From contig JBILVB010000070.1 of NCBI GenBank assembly GCA_044370695.1, forward strand, positions 1-18,882: a stretch of DNA of 18,882 nt, read 5' to 3'. Below, one piece after another: positions 6,578-13,754 of this stretch (position 1 is its first letter; each line of letters opens with the position of its first letter). This stretch comes from JBEIFW01 sp044370695 (GTDB lineage Bacteria; Actinomycetota; Acidimicrobiia; Acidimicrobiales; Ilumatobacteraceae). The notes beneath the pieces were generated by a model, which saw only the letters and a list, made by a program, of their open reading frames with translations, was not told the origin of the DNA and ran no database searches. The position numbers were made by a program, and so were the translations under genes.

Positions 6578-6590
6578 CCGGCTGCGCCGG
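6578..6590 (-). terminator. Small hairpin just after the TetR-gene stop
   Basis: A 5-bp stem CCGGC/GCCGG with a 3-nt loop begins immediately beyond the TGA of the TetR gene and lies just upstream of the thioesterase -35. It has no T tract, so termination is only suggested by its position. Confidence 0.25.
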
Positions 6591-7202
6591 TCAGGGAACG
6601 AGGGCGGCCCGGAAGAAGGCGAGCACGTGGTCGAGGCGTTGCGCCAGCAGGCCGGCCGACAGCGGGTCGTCGTCGAGCAGCCCCCCGAGGAACGGCGCAT
6701 CGCTGAAGTAGGTGAGCAGCGCCCCGTACCCGGTGAGCAGCAACTGGGCCGGATCGTGACGGCGCAACCGACCGGCGTCCATCTCCGCACGGCACCATGC
6801 GGCGGCCCGGTCGAACCAGGGCCGCAGCGCCGCCGACAGGTCGATCCCCAGGTGGGTGCCGCCGTCGAGCGCCTCCCGCCGCACCAGGCGCACGTAGTCC
6901 GCGTTGCGCTCGAAGAACCGGAACCCCTCCACGAGGATCTGCTCGACCCGTTCCCAGCCGACGGCATCGGTCGAGCCGACCGCCACTTCGACCCGGTCGA
7001 TCCAGTCGGACAGGAGCCGCTCGAACACCTCGCCGTACAGCGCCTCTTTCGAGCCGAAGTGATGGAGCAGGCTGGCCTTGCGGATACCGACCGCCTGCGC
7101 CAGCTCCGACAGCGACGTCGCTTCGTACCCAGCCTCGGCGAAGCGTCGGCGCGCCACCTCGAGCAGCGCCTCACGCGTCGTCGGCGGCGCGTCATCGGTC
7201 AC
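6591..7202 (-). CDS. TetR/AcrR-family transcriptional regulator
   Basis: A 203-residue protein with the TetR N-terminal helix-turn-helix at about 9-55, recognisable from REALLEVARRRFAEAGYEATSL, the turn SELAQAVGIRKASLLHHFGSKEALY, and the all-helical ligand-binding domain after it. It is divergent from the fatty-acid desaturase gene, and the 59-bp gap contains an 18-bp near-palindrome of the type TetR dimers bind. The simplest model is autoregulation plus control of the desaturase, with an acyl-CoA-like ligand as for DesT of Pseudomonas; that analogy is inference. The GTG start at 7200-7202 has no Shine-Dalgarno but has TACACT ending 6 nt upstream, consistent with a leaderless transcript. Confidence 0.9.
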   Translation of the reverse strand: MTDDAPPTTREALLEVARRRFAEAGYEATSLSELAQAVGIRKASLLHHFGSKEALYGEVFERLLSDWIDRVEVAVGSTDAVGWERVEQILVEGFRFFERNADYVRLVRREALDGGTHLGIDLSAALRPWFDRAAAWCRAEMDAGRLRRHDPAQLLLTGYGALLTYFSDAPFLGGLLDDDPLSAGLLAQRLDHVLAFFRAALVP

Positions 7203-7208
7203 GCCGGA

Positions 7209-7214
7209 AGTGTA
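7209..7214 (-). promoter_or_regulatory. -10 box of the TetR gene
   Basis: TACACT on the minus strand ends 6 nt before the GTG start, giving a leaderless or near-leaderless message. The -35 region would fall inside the palindrome at 7225-7242. Confidence 0.5.
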
Positions 7215-7224
7215 TCCCCGCGCC

Positions 7225-7242
7225 CTACCGGCCGGTCGGTAG
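7225..7242. promoter_or_regulatory. Probable TetR operator (18-bp inverted repeat)
   Basis: The arms CTACCG and CGGTAG are perfectly inverted around GCCGGT; the only breaks in symmetry are the bases flanking the central CCGG. It resembles the TACCGACCGGTCGGTA-type sites of TetR regulators. It covers the -35 position of the tetR promoter and lies 5 nt upstream of the TACCTT -10 of the desaturase, so binding should repress both. Confidence 0.6.
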
Positions 7243-7247
7243 GCTGC

Positions 7248-7253
7248 TACCTT
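7248..7253 (+). promoter_or_regulatory. -10 box of the desaturase gene
   Basis: TACCTT ends 8 nt before the GTG at 7262, which predicts a leaderless transcript. An alternative -10, TAGGCT at 7240-7245, overlaps the operator and would give a very short leader. Confidence 0.45.
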
Positions 7254-7261
7254 CGCCGCCT

Positions 7262-8020
7262 GTGCCGATCCTCGTCGCAGTCCTCGCCGGCCTCGCGGTC
7301 TCGCAGTTGGCCACCCTGGCCACGACGGTCTGGCTGCACCGGGCCCTCGCGCACCGGGCCCTCAACGTTCGCGGTCCGCTCACGTTCGCGTTCCGGTTCG
7401 TCGTCTGGGTCACCACCGGGATGCGACCGCGCGAGTGGGTCGCCGTGCACCGCAAGCACCACGCGTTCACCGACACCGAGCAGGATCCGCACTCCCCCGT
7501 GCAGGTGGGGGTGCTTCGCGTCCAGTTCGCCAACGCCGCGATGTACCGCCGGGTCGCTCGGGACCGAGCCACGGTCGACCGCTACGCGAAGGACCTCGCA
7601 CCCGACCGGTGGGACCGCGTCCTGTTCGATCGGGGCTGGTTGGGCCTCGCCGTGGGCATCACCTTCCTGATCCTCGTGCTCGGCCCGATCTACGGTCTGC
7701 TCGCCGCGGTCTTCCACATGGCCTTCTACCTGTGGATGTCCGGCGCCGTGAACGCGCTGGCCCATCACTTCGGCCGACGGCCCTATCCGAACTCCGCCAC
7801 CAACCTGCAGTGGCTGGCGTTCCTGTCCGGCGGCGAAGGCCTCCACAACAACCACCACGCCGCCCCCACCTCGGCCCGCTTCTCCCTGCACCGCGGCGAG
7901 ATCGACCTCGGCTGGTTCGCGATCCGCGTGTTCCGGATGCTGCGCCAGGTCACGGTGCGCCTCGACAAGGTGAAGCTCTCCGCCGCCGCAGCGGCCTCGA
8001 CGGGCACCGAACCTCGCTGA
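7262..8020 (+). CDS. Membrane fatty-acid (acyl-CoA/acyl-lipid delta-9 type) desaturase
   Basis: A 252-residue integral membrane di-iron desaturase. The three histidine boxes are HRALAH at 26-31, HRKHH at 63-67 and HNNHH at 195-199. The extra NALAHHFG at 164-171 is also typical of the acyl-CoA desaturase family. Hydrophobic segments lie at about 2-24, 41-52 and 128-161. The enzyme would insert a double bond in acyl chains using O2 and an electron donor not encoded nearby. It is short compared with the usual 300-350 residues, because the N-terminal region before the first box is only 25 residues and the C-terminal tail is brief. GTG at 7262 follows a -10 box by 8 nt and there is no Shine-Dalgarno. 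It is divergent from a TetR gene that probably regulates it. Confidence 0.9.
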   Translation: MPILVAVLAGLAVSQLATLATTVWLHRALAHRALNVRGPLTFAFRFVVWVTTGMRPREWVAVHRKHHAFTDTEQDPHSPVQVGVLRVQFANAAMYRRVARDRATVDRYAKDLAPDRWDRVLFDRGWLGLAVGITFLILVLGPIYGLLAAVFHMAFYLWMSGAVNALAHHFGRRPYPNSATNLQWLAFLSGGEGLHNNHHAAPTSARFSLHRGEIDLGWFAIRVFRMLRQVTVRLDKVKLSAAAAASTGTEPR

Positions 8021-8021
8021 C

Positions 8022-8027
8022 TACCCT
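8022..8027 (+). promoter_or_regulatory. -10 box for the 128-residue protein and FIST genes
   Basis: TACCCT immediately follows the desaturase stop and ends 7 nt before the ATG at 8035, the leaderless spacing seen repeatedly in this window. A TCGACG at 7997-8002 is a weak -35 candidate with a 19-nt spacer. Confidence 0.45.
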
Positions 8028-8034
8028 GCCCGGC

Positions 8035-8421
8035 ATGCACCTGGTGTCGGCGCTCTTCGTCGAGAACTTCGCCCTGCGACAAGCGGCCGGGCCGGCCACG
8101 CGCATCGACCTCACCGGCGTGATGTTCTCCCTGGCGGCACCCGCCCCCGTGCCGGTCACCATCGATCCGCATCTCATCGCGTTGATCTGGTGCCCGCCGG
8201 ACGAGCCCGGACAGGGTGTGTTCGAGGTGGTGTTCCGCAAGGGCGACATCGAGCTCGCTCGCAACGTGAGCCCGTTCACGGTCGAGCCGGGCAAGTTCAC
8301 CTACCGGCTCGTGCGCGGCGAACTCACCTTCACCGAGTACGGCCAGATCGTCGCGGACTGCCGCATCGGTCGCGGCGAGTGGCACCCGGTGCCGCTCACC
8401 CTGCTGCCACCCGCCGGCTGA
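8035..8421 (+). CDS. Conserved-looking 128-residue protein of unknown family
   Basis: A 128-residue soluble protein starting MHLVSALFVENFALR and rich in alternating hydrophobic residues (GVFEVVFRKGDIEL, GKFTYRLVRGELTF), which suggests a mainly beta-sandwich fold. It has no signal peptide, transmembrane segment or cysteine-rich site. I do not recognise the family; its layout resembles small DUF proteins (for example DUF6941) that begin with a similar strand, but this is only an impression. It stops 5 nt before the GTG of the FIST-domain gene, so the two are almost certainly co-transcribed and possibly functionally linked. ATG at 8035 is supported by the leaderless-type promoter just upstream and by codon usage like its neighbours. 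Confidence 0.75.
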   Translation: MHLVSALFVENFALRQAAGPATRIDLTGVMFSLAAPAPVPVTIDPHLIALIWCPPDEPGQGVFEVVFRKGDIELARNVSPFTVEPGKFTYRLVRGELTFTEYGQIVADCRIGRGEWHPVPLTLLPPAG

Positions 8422-8426
8422 CCGCC

Positions 8427-9596
8427 GTGCCGTTCGCCGCCGCCCTGTCGCACCACCCCGACGCCGCCGTCGCCGCCGGCGAGGCGATCGGCCAGTGTTT
8501 CGAAGGTGCCGGGCCCGAGCCCGACCTCGCCGTCGTGTTCGTCACCCCGCACCACCTCGGTGCGTTCGGTGCGATCACCAGCACGATCCAGGCCACCCTC
8601 GAACCGCGGCACCTTCTGGGGGCCAGCGCCGTCGCCGTGCTCGGCGGCGGCCACGGCATCGAGGGCCCACCCGGCCTGGCGCTGTGGGTGGGCCGGTTCC
8701 GCGGCACGATCGAGACCACGTGGATCCGGGCCGAACGCAGCGAAGGCGGCTACGCCGTGCGCGGCCTCGACCCGGCACGGCTCGATCGGGCCCGAACCCT
8801 GCTCGTCGTCGCCGACCCCTACTCCCTCCCGCTCGACGGGATCCTCGCCCACCTCGGGCGTGACCATCCGAACCTGCGCGTGATCGGCGGCCTCGCGTCG
8901 GCCCCCGGCGGGCCCGGGGTCAACCGGCTCGTCATCGACGGCCGGGTCGTCGACCACGGGGCCGTCGGCGTGCTGCTCGACGTCGACGCCGCCCCCGCCA
9001 CGGTCGTGTCCCAGGGCTGCCGGCCGGTCGGCCAGCCGTTCACCGTCACCGCTGCCGAGGGCAACGTCGTCGTGCAACTCGGTGGTCGCCCGGCGCTCCA
9101 GCGGCTCTACGAGGTGCTCGACGGCCTCGACCCGATCGACCGCGCCGCGTTCGCCCGCGGTCCGCAGTGCGGCATCGTCGTCGACGACGCCAAGCTCGAC
9201 TACGAGCGAGGCGACTTCGTGATCCGCGGCATCGTCGGCATCGACCGCGACCGCGGCACGGTGGCGGTCGGCGACACGGTTCCCGTCGGCGCCACCGTCC
9301 AGTTCCAGGTGCGCGACGCCGCGTCCGCCGGCGAGGACCTCGCCGCGCTGCTCGCACCGCACGCCGCCGACGCCGCCCTGGTCTTCACCTGCAACGGTCG
9401 TGGTGCCCACCTGTTCGGCACCGCCGACCACGATCCGGCGCTCGTCCAGGACCTGCTCGGACCCCGGGCCGCGGTCGCCGGGATGTTCTGCGCCGGCGAG
9501 CTCGGCCCGATCGGTCGTCGCAACGTTCTGCACGGGTTCACCGCCTCCGTCGCGTTGTTCCGGGATACACCCGGTCCGGGGGACGCGGCCGCCTAG
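8427..9596 (+). CDS. FIST N- and C-domain protein (putative small-ligand sensor)
   Basis: A 389-residue protein with a FIST N domain (about 5-190, including DLAVVFVTPHHLGAF and SAVAVLGGGHGIEG) and a FIST C domain (about 210-380). The end AGMFCAGELGPIGRRNVLHG followed by FTASVALF is the classic FIST C terminus. FIST domains are proposed to bind small ligands such as amino acids in signalling proteins. Here no output domain (kinase, GGDEF, methyl-accepting) is fused, so the stand-alone form must act through a partner or be a binding protein. The preceding small gene, 5 nt upstream, is the obvious candidate. The GTG start at 8427 was chosen because it is just downstream of the preceding stop and precedes the conserved PFAAALSHHPD. 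The stop is TAG, overlapping a -10-like TAGGGT. Confidence 0.85.
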   Translation: MPFAAALSHHPDAAVAAGEAIGQCFEGAGPEPDLAVVFVTPHHLGAFGAITSTIQATLEPRHLLGASAVAVLGGGHGIEGPPGLALWVGRFRGTIETTWIRAERSEGGYAVRGLDPARLDRARTLLVVADPYSLPLDGILAHLGRDHPNLRVIGGLASAPGGPGVNRLVIDGRVVDHGAVGVLLDVDAAPATVVSQGCRPVGQPFTVTAAEGNVVVQLGGRPALQRLYEVLDGLDPIDRAAFARGPQCGIVVDDAKLDYERGDFVIRGIVGIDRDRGTVAVGDTVPVGATVQFQVRDAASAGEDLAALLAPHAADAALVFTCNGRGAHLFGTADHDPALVQDLLGPRAAVAGMFCAGELGPIGRRNVLHGFTASVALFRDTPGPGDAAA

Positions 9597-9599
9597 GGT
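9594..9599 (+). promoter_or_regulatory. Possible -10 box (TAGGGT) for transketolase-transaldolase
   Basis: TAGGGT overlaps the FIST stop codon and would start a transcript with a leader of roughly 60-65 nt before the ATG at 9669. That gene has a Shine-Dalgarno (AAGGA at 9657-9661), consistent with a leadered message. No clear -35 is seen. Confidence 0.35.
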
Positions 9600-9668
9600 G
9601 CGATCGGCCCAGCGCCCGGCCGGCCGCCGAGGGCCCACCTCGCCACGATCGACCCCAAGGACACCGGC

Positions 9669-11600
9669 ATGGACACCTTCGACCAGCAGGCCGTCGCGAT
9701 CATCCGCGGTCTGGCGATGGATGCCCCGCTCGCGGCGCGTTCGGGCCACCAGGGCACGGCGATGGCCCTCGCCCCGCTCGCCCACGTGCTGTTCCACCGG
9801 GTCATGCGCCACGACCCCACCGACCCGTCGTGGCCGGATCGTGATCGGTTCGTGCTCTCGAACGGGCACGCGTCGATCCTGCAGTACGCCGCGCTGTTCC
9901 TGTCCGGTTACGGTCTCGAGCTCGACGATCTTCGGGCGTTCCGGCAGTGGGGGTCGCGCACCCCGGGACATCCCGAGGCCGGCCACGGCACCCCCGGGAT
10001 CGAGGTCACGACGGGTCCGCTCGGCCAGGGGTTCGCCAACGCCGTGGGCATGGCGATCGCCGAGGCCCACCTGCGGGCCCGCTTCGGCGGCGAGGTGATG
10101 GACCATCGCACCTTCGTGCTCGCCGGTGACGGCTGCCTGCAGGAGGGCATCAGCCACGAGGCCGCGTCGCTCGCCGGGCACCTGGGCCTGGGCCGTTTGA
10201 TCGTCGTGTTCGACGACAACGGCATCACGATCGACGGCACGACCGGACTGTCCTGCGGCGACGACGCCGTCACCCGCTTCGGGGCGTACGGATGGCACGT
10301 GCTCGAACTCGGCGACGTCGCCGACGACCTCGATGCGCTGGAGGCCGGGTTGCGCACCGCGATGGCCGTCGAGGACCGGCCGTCGCTCGTCGTGCTGCGC
10401 AGTCACATCGGCACCCCGTCACCGCGCTGGACCGACGAGCACGAGGCCCACGGCAACCCGTTCACCGCTGCGGACGTGACCGCGACCAAGGCCGTGCTCG
10501 GCATCCCCGACGAACCGTTCTGGGCCCCCGCCGCCGTCGTCGACCGCTACCGGGCCGAGGTGGCCGCCCGGGGTGCCGCCGAGCGCGCCGCCTGGCAGGC
10601 CCGCCTCGACACCTGGTCCGGCGACCGTGCGGCCTGGGCGGCGTGCTGGTCCGGCGGCGCCCTTCCCGGCTGGAGCGACCGGCTGCCGGCGAGCGCCGCG
10701 GGCGCGAACGTCGCCACGCGCAACGCCCTGCAGTCGGCCCTCGACGCCGTCGCCGACGCGCTGCCCGGCCTCGTGACCGGCGCCGCCGACCTGACCGGCA
10801 ACGTCGGACTGAAGCTCGCCGGTGCGACGGTGCTCGACCGCGATCACCCGGACGGCACCCGCATCCATTTCGGGATCCGGGAACACGCCATGGGCGCGGC
10901 GGCGAACGGGATGGCCGCCCACGGCGGCGTGCTGCCGTTCGTCGGGACCTTCTTCGTGTTCAGCGACTACCTGCGCCCGGCGCTGCGCCTCGCCGCGCTC
11001 AGCCGGCACCGGGTCGTGTTCGTGTTCAGCCACGACTCGGTCGGCGTCGGCGAGGACGGACCCACCCACCAGCCGGTCGAGCAGCTGATGTCGCTCCGCC
11101 TCGTGCCCGGGCTCCAGGTGTTGCGGCCCGCCGATGCGAACGAGACGGCCGCTGCGTTGCGCACGGCGATCGAACACCCCGGCCCGACGGCGTTGATCCT
11201 CACCCGCCAGGCCGTCCCGGTCGTCACCGACGGCTCGGCCGTCGACCCGGGCGCCGGACCGGTTCGCCATCCCGACGGCGCCGAGGTGCTCCTCGTCGGC
11301 ACGGGCAGCGAGGTGGCCGTGTGCGCCGCTGCGGCCGATGCGCTGGCGGCCGACGGCATCGTCGCGGCGGTCTGGTCGATGCCCTCCTGGGAACGCGCCA
11401 CGGCATCCGGGACCACCCTGCCGGACCTGCCGACCGTCTCGTGCGAGTCCGGCGTGACGATCGGCTGGGACCGTTGGGCCGACACCGCCGTCGGCATCGA
11501 CCGGTTCGGCGCGAGCGCCCCCGGCGACGTCGTGCTGCGCGAACTCGGCATCACCCCGGCCGCGGTCGCCGCCGCGGCCCGTACGCTGCTCGGACGCTGA
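9669..11600 (+). CDS. tkt: Transketolase
   Basis: A 643-residue thiamine-diphosphate enzyme of the non-oxidative pentose phosphate pathway that moves two-carbon units between sugar phosphates. N-terminal motifs are SGHQGTAM at 25-32 (His27 is the catalytic His; the usual SGHPG has Q for P), LSNGHAS, GHGTPGIEVTTGPLGQG, and the diphosphate/metal motif starting GDGCLQEGISHEAASLAGH. The C-terminal half has DLTGN, HFGIREHAMGAAANGMAAHG (the catalytic Glu region), and HDSVGVGEDGPTHQPVEQL. Its length is slightly under the usual 660-700. The start is ATG at 9669 with AAGGA 7 nt upstream. The transaldolase gene follows after 25 nt, so the two form a pathway operon that also supplies pentose phosphate for the riboflavin genes downstream. 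Confidence 0.96.
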   Translation: MDTFDQQAVAIIRGLAMDAPLAARSGHQGTAMALAPLAHVLFHRVMRHDPTDPSWPDRDRFVLSNGHASILQYAALFLSGYGLELDDLRAFRQWGSRTPGHPEAGHGTPGIEVTTGPLGQGFANAVGMAIAEAHLRARFGGEVMDHRTFVLAGDGCLQEGISHEAASLAGHLGLGRLIVVFDDNGITIDGTTGLSCGDDAVTRFGAYGWHVLELGDVADDLDALEAGLRTAMAVEDRPSLVVLRSHIGTPSPRWTDEHEAHGNPFTAADVTATKAVLGIPDEPFWAPAAVVDRYRAEVAARGAAERAAWQARLDTWSGDRAAWAACWSGGALPGWSDRLPASAAGANVATRNALQSALDAVADALPGLVTGAADLTGNVGLKLAGATVLDRDHPDGTRIHFGIREHAMGAAANGMAAHGGVLPFVGTFFVFSDYLRPALRLAALSRHRVVFVFSHDSVGVGEDGPTHQPVEQLMSLRLVPGLQVLRPADANETAAALRTAIEHPGPTALILTRQAVPVVTDGSAVDPGAGPVRHPDGAEVLLVGTGSEVAVCAAAADALAADGIVAAVWSMPSWERATASGTTLPDLPTVSCESGVTIGWDRWADTAVGIDRFGASAPGDVVLRELGITPAAVAAAARTLLGR

Positions 11601-11625
11601 CCCGCGGCCGAGCACAGGAGCGACC

Positions 11626-12723
11626 ATGGAACGCCTTCGACGGCTCCACGACGAGTTCGGTCAGAGCCCGTGGCTCGACAACCTCACGCGCGGCTATCTC
11701 ACCTCGGGCCAACTCGTCGCGCTGCGTGAGGCGGGCGTGCGCGGCCTCACGTCGAACCCGACGATCTTCCAGAAGGCGATCGAGGGATCACCCGACTACG
11801 ACGAGCAGTTCCGCATGCTGGCCGGCGCACCGATCGAGGACGTCTACTGGGCGATGGTGCTCGCCGACATCCGTGGCGCACTCGACGTGTTCGCCCCGGT
11901 CCACGACGCCTCCGGCGGCGCCGACGGATTCGTGAGCGTCGAGGTGTCCCCCGCCCTCGCCCAGGACACCGAGGGCACGGCGGCGGCCGCCCGACGGTTG
12001 TCCGAGGCCGTCGGGCGTCCGAACCTGATGATCAAGATCCCGGCCACCCGCGCCGGCCTGCCGGCGATCCGGGCGATGGTCGCCGAGGGTCGCAGCGTCA
12101 ACGTGACGCTCATCTTCGGCCTCGAGCGCTACGCCGAGGTGATGGAGGCCTACCTCGCCGGCCTCGAGGACCGGGCCCGGATCCCCGGTGCCGATCTGTC
12201 GACCGTCGCGAGCGTCGCGTCGTTCTTCATCAGCCGGGTCGACACCGAGATCGACCGGCGCCTCGACGCCATCGGCACGCCCGAGGCGCTGGCGTTGCGG
12301 GGCAGGGCCGCCGTTGCCCAAGCGAAGCTCGCGTATCGGTGGTTCCGGACGGTGTTCTCGGGCCCGCGCTGGGAGGCGCTCGCCGCCCGTGGCGCCCGGG
12401 TGCAGCGGCCGCTGTGGGCGTCGACGTCGACCAAGAACCCCGCCTATCCCGACACGCGCTACGTCGACGAGCTGATCGGCCCCGACACGGTGAACACCCT
12501 GCCCGACGCCACGCTCGCCGCCTTCGCGGACCACGGCCACCCGGCCCGCACCGTCGACGTCGGCCTCGACGCCGCCGAGGCGTCGTGGGCGGCGCTCGCC
12601 GGGCTCGGCGTCGACGTGGCCGACGTCGCCGACCGCCTCGAGACCGAGGGCCTGGCCGCGTTCTCGAAGAGCTTCGACGAACTGCTCGGCTCCCTCGAGG
12701 CCAAGGCGCACGGCCTGCGCTGA
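11626..12723 (+). CDS. tal: Transaldolase
   Basis: A 365-residue class I aldolase-type transaldolase of the actinobacterial/cyanobacterial length class. It moves a three-carbon dihydroxyacetone unit between sedoheptulose 7-phosphate and glyceraldehyde 3-phosphate. Motifs seen are GLTSNPTIFQKAI (40-52), NLMIKIPAT (133-141) with the Schiff-base Lys at 137, NVTLIFGLERYAEVMEAY, and SVASFFISRVDTEID. The phosphate-binding QRPLWASTSTKNP and the segment IGPDTVNTLPDATL follow. It has a strong Shine-Dalgarno (CAGGAG ending 5 nt before the ATG). It lies 25 nt after transketolase. No phosphoglucose-isomerase domain is fused, unlike the Tal-Pgi fusions of some bacteria. Confidence 0.96.
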   Translation: MERLRRLHDEFGQSPWLDNLTRGYLTSGQLVALREAGVRGLTSNPTIFQKAIEGSPDYDEQFRMLAGAPIEDVYWAMVLADIRGALDVFAPVHDASGGADGFVSVEVSPALAQDTEGTAAAARRLSEAVGRPNLMIKIPATRAGLPAIRAMVAEGRSVNVTLIFGLERYAEVMEAYLAGLEDRARIPGADLSTVASVASFFISRVDTEIDRRLDAIGTPEALALRGRAAVAQAKLAYRWFRTVFSGPRWEALAARGARVQRPLWASTSTKNPAYPDTRYVDELIGPDTVNTLPDATLAAFADHGHPARTVDVGLDAAEASWAALAGLGVDVADVADRLETEGLAAFSKSFDELLGSLEAKAHGLR

Positions 12724-12729
12724 GCGCGT

Positions 12730-12735
12730 TACGGT
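12730..12735 (+). promoter_or_regulatory. -10 box for the LLM oxidoreductase-aminotransferase pair
   Basis: TACGGT lies in the 20-nt gap after transaldolase and ends 8 nt before the ATG at 12744. There is no Shine-Dalgarno, so a leaderless transcript is likely. No good -35 is visible. Confidence 0.4.
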
Positions 12736-12743
12736 GCCGCTCC

Positions 12744-13754
12744 ATGAAGGTTGACGGGGGCATCGGAACAGACCTGACGACGGCGGGCGCGAACGCCAAG
12801 GAAGCGGAGGAGGCGGGCTACTCGGGCATCTGGACGGCCGAGACCAGCCACGACCCGTTCTTCCCGCTGCTGCTCGCCGCCGAGCACACCGAGCACATCG
12901 AACTGGGCACGTCGATCGCGGTCGCGTTCGCCCGGAACCCGATGGTGCTCGCCAACATCGGCTACGACCTGCAGGCGTACTCCAAGGGGCGCTTCGTGCT
13001 CGGTCTGGGCAGCCAGATCAAGCCGCACATCACCAAGCGCTTCTCGATGGAGTGGAGCCAGCCGGCCGCACGGATGCGGGAGATGATCCTCGCCATCCGC
13101 GCCATCTGGGACTGCTGGAACACCGGCTCGAAGCTCGATTTCCGCGGCGACTTCTACACGCACACGCTCATGACGCCGTTCTTCAATCCGGGGCCGAATC
13201 CCTACGGCGACGCGAAGATCTTCCTCGCCGGCGTCGGCGAGAAGATGACCGAGGTCGCCGGCGAGGTGTGCGACGGCTTCCTGTGCCACGGCTTCACCAC
13301 CGAGAAGTACCTGCGCGAGGTCACGATCCCGGCCCTCGCCCGGGGCCGGGCCAAGGCCGGCAAGACGATGGAGGGCTTCGAGATCGTCGGCCCGAGCTTC
13401 GTCGTCACCGGCGGCAACGACGACGAGATGAAGGCCGCTGCGGCCGGCACCCGCCAGCAGATCGCGTTCTACGGATCCACTCCCGCCTACCGGGGTGTGC
13501 TGGACATCCACGGCTGGGGCGGCCTCCAGGACGAGCTGAACACGCTGTCCAAGCAAGGCAAGTGGGTCGAGATGGGCAACCTGATCGACGACGAGATCCT
13601 CAACACCTTCGCCGTGGTCGGCGAGCCCGAGGCCGTCGCCCCCGAACTGCACCGCCGCTACGGCGACGTGATCCAGCGGATCAGCTTCTACGCCCCGTAC
13701 CGCAGCGATCCCGAGCGCTGGAAGGGCGTGCTGGCCGCGCTCAAGGCGGCATGA
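12744..13754 (+). CDS. LLM-class flavin/F420-dependent oxidoreductase
   Basis: A 336-residue TIM-barrel protein of the luciferase-like monooxygenase superfamily, most like the F420-dependent branch (TIGR03617-type). The start MKVDGGIGTDLTTAG, then AEEAGYSGIWTAETSHDPFFP, the cofactor-region strand ELGTSIAVAFARNPMVLA, and KGRFVLGLGSQIKPH are characteristic. The C-terminal part contains FLAGVGEKMTEVAGEVCDGF, the conserved strand near the phosphate end of the cofactor. Substrate and exact reaction are unknown. The adjacent, overlapping class III aminotransferase gene suggests a shared pathway handling an amine- or aldehyde-containing metabolite. The start ATG is 8 nt after a -10 box. The stop overlaps the aminotransferase ATG by 4 nt. 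Confidence 0.9.
   Translation: MKVDGGIGTDLTTAGANAKEAEEAGYSGIWTAETSHDPFFPLLLAAEHTEHIELGTSIAVAFARNPMVLANIGYDLQAYSKGRFVLGLGSQIKPHITKRFSMEWSQPAARMREMILAIRAIWDCWNTGSKLDFRGDFYTHTLMTPFFNPGPNPYGDAKIFLAGVGEKMTEVAGEVCDGFLCHGFTTEKYLREVTIPALARGRAKAGKTMEGFEIVGPSFVVTGGNDDEMKAAAAGTRQQIAFYGSTPAYRGVLDIHGWGGLQDELNTLSKQGKWVEMGNLIDDEILNTFAVVGEPEAVAPELHRRYGDVIQRISFYAPYRSDPERWKGVLAALKAA

Noticed and set aside
3919..7670. Very long plus-strand open frames opposite the CoA-ligase, thioesterase and TetR genes
   Set aside because: They lie antisense to well-supported genes, have low-complexity Arg/Gly/Asp/Ala-rich composition and show no domain motifs. Such frames arise because GC-rich codon bias removes stops from other frames.
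9617..9626. 10-bp palindrome CGGCCGGCCG in the transketolase leader
   Set aside because: Palindromes of this kind are expected by chance in such GC-rich DNA. It has no loop or T tract and no clear regulator link.
9693..9764. SGHQG in place of SGHPG near the transketolase active-site His
   Set aside because: The catalytic His is kept and all other motifs are intact; this looks like lineage variation, not loss of function.
8301..10406. Long minus-strand open frame opposite the FIST and transketolase genes
   Set aside because: A shadow of the plus-strand genes, rich in Arg/Gly/Glu with no motif, so not a gene.
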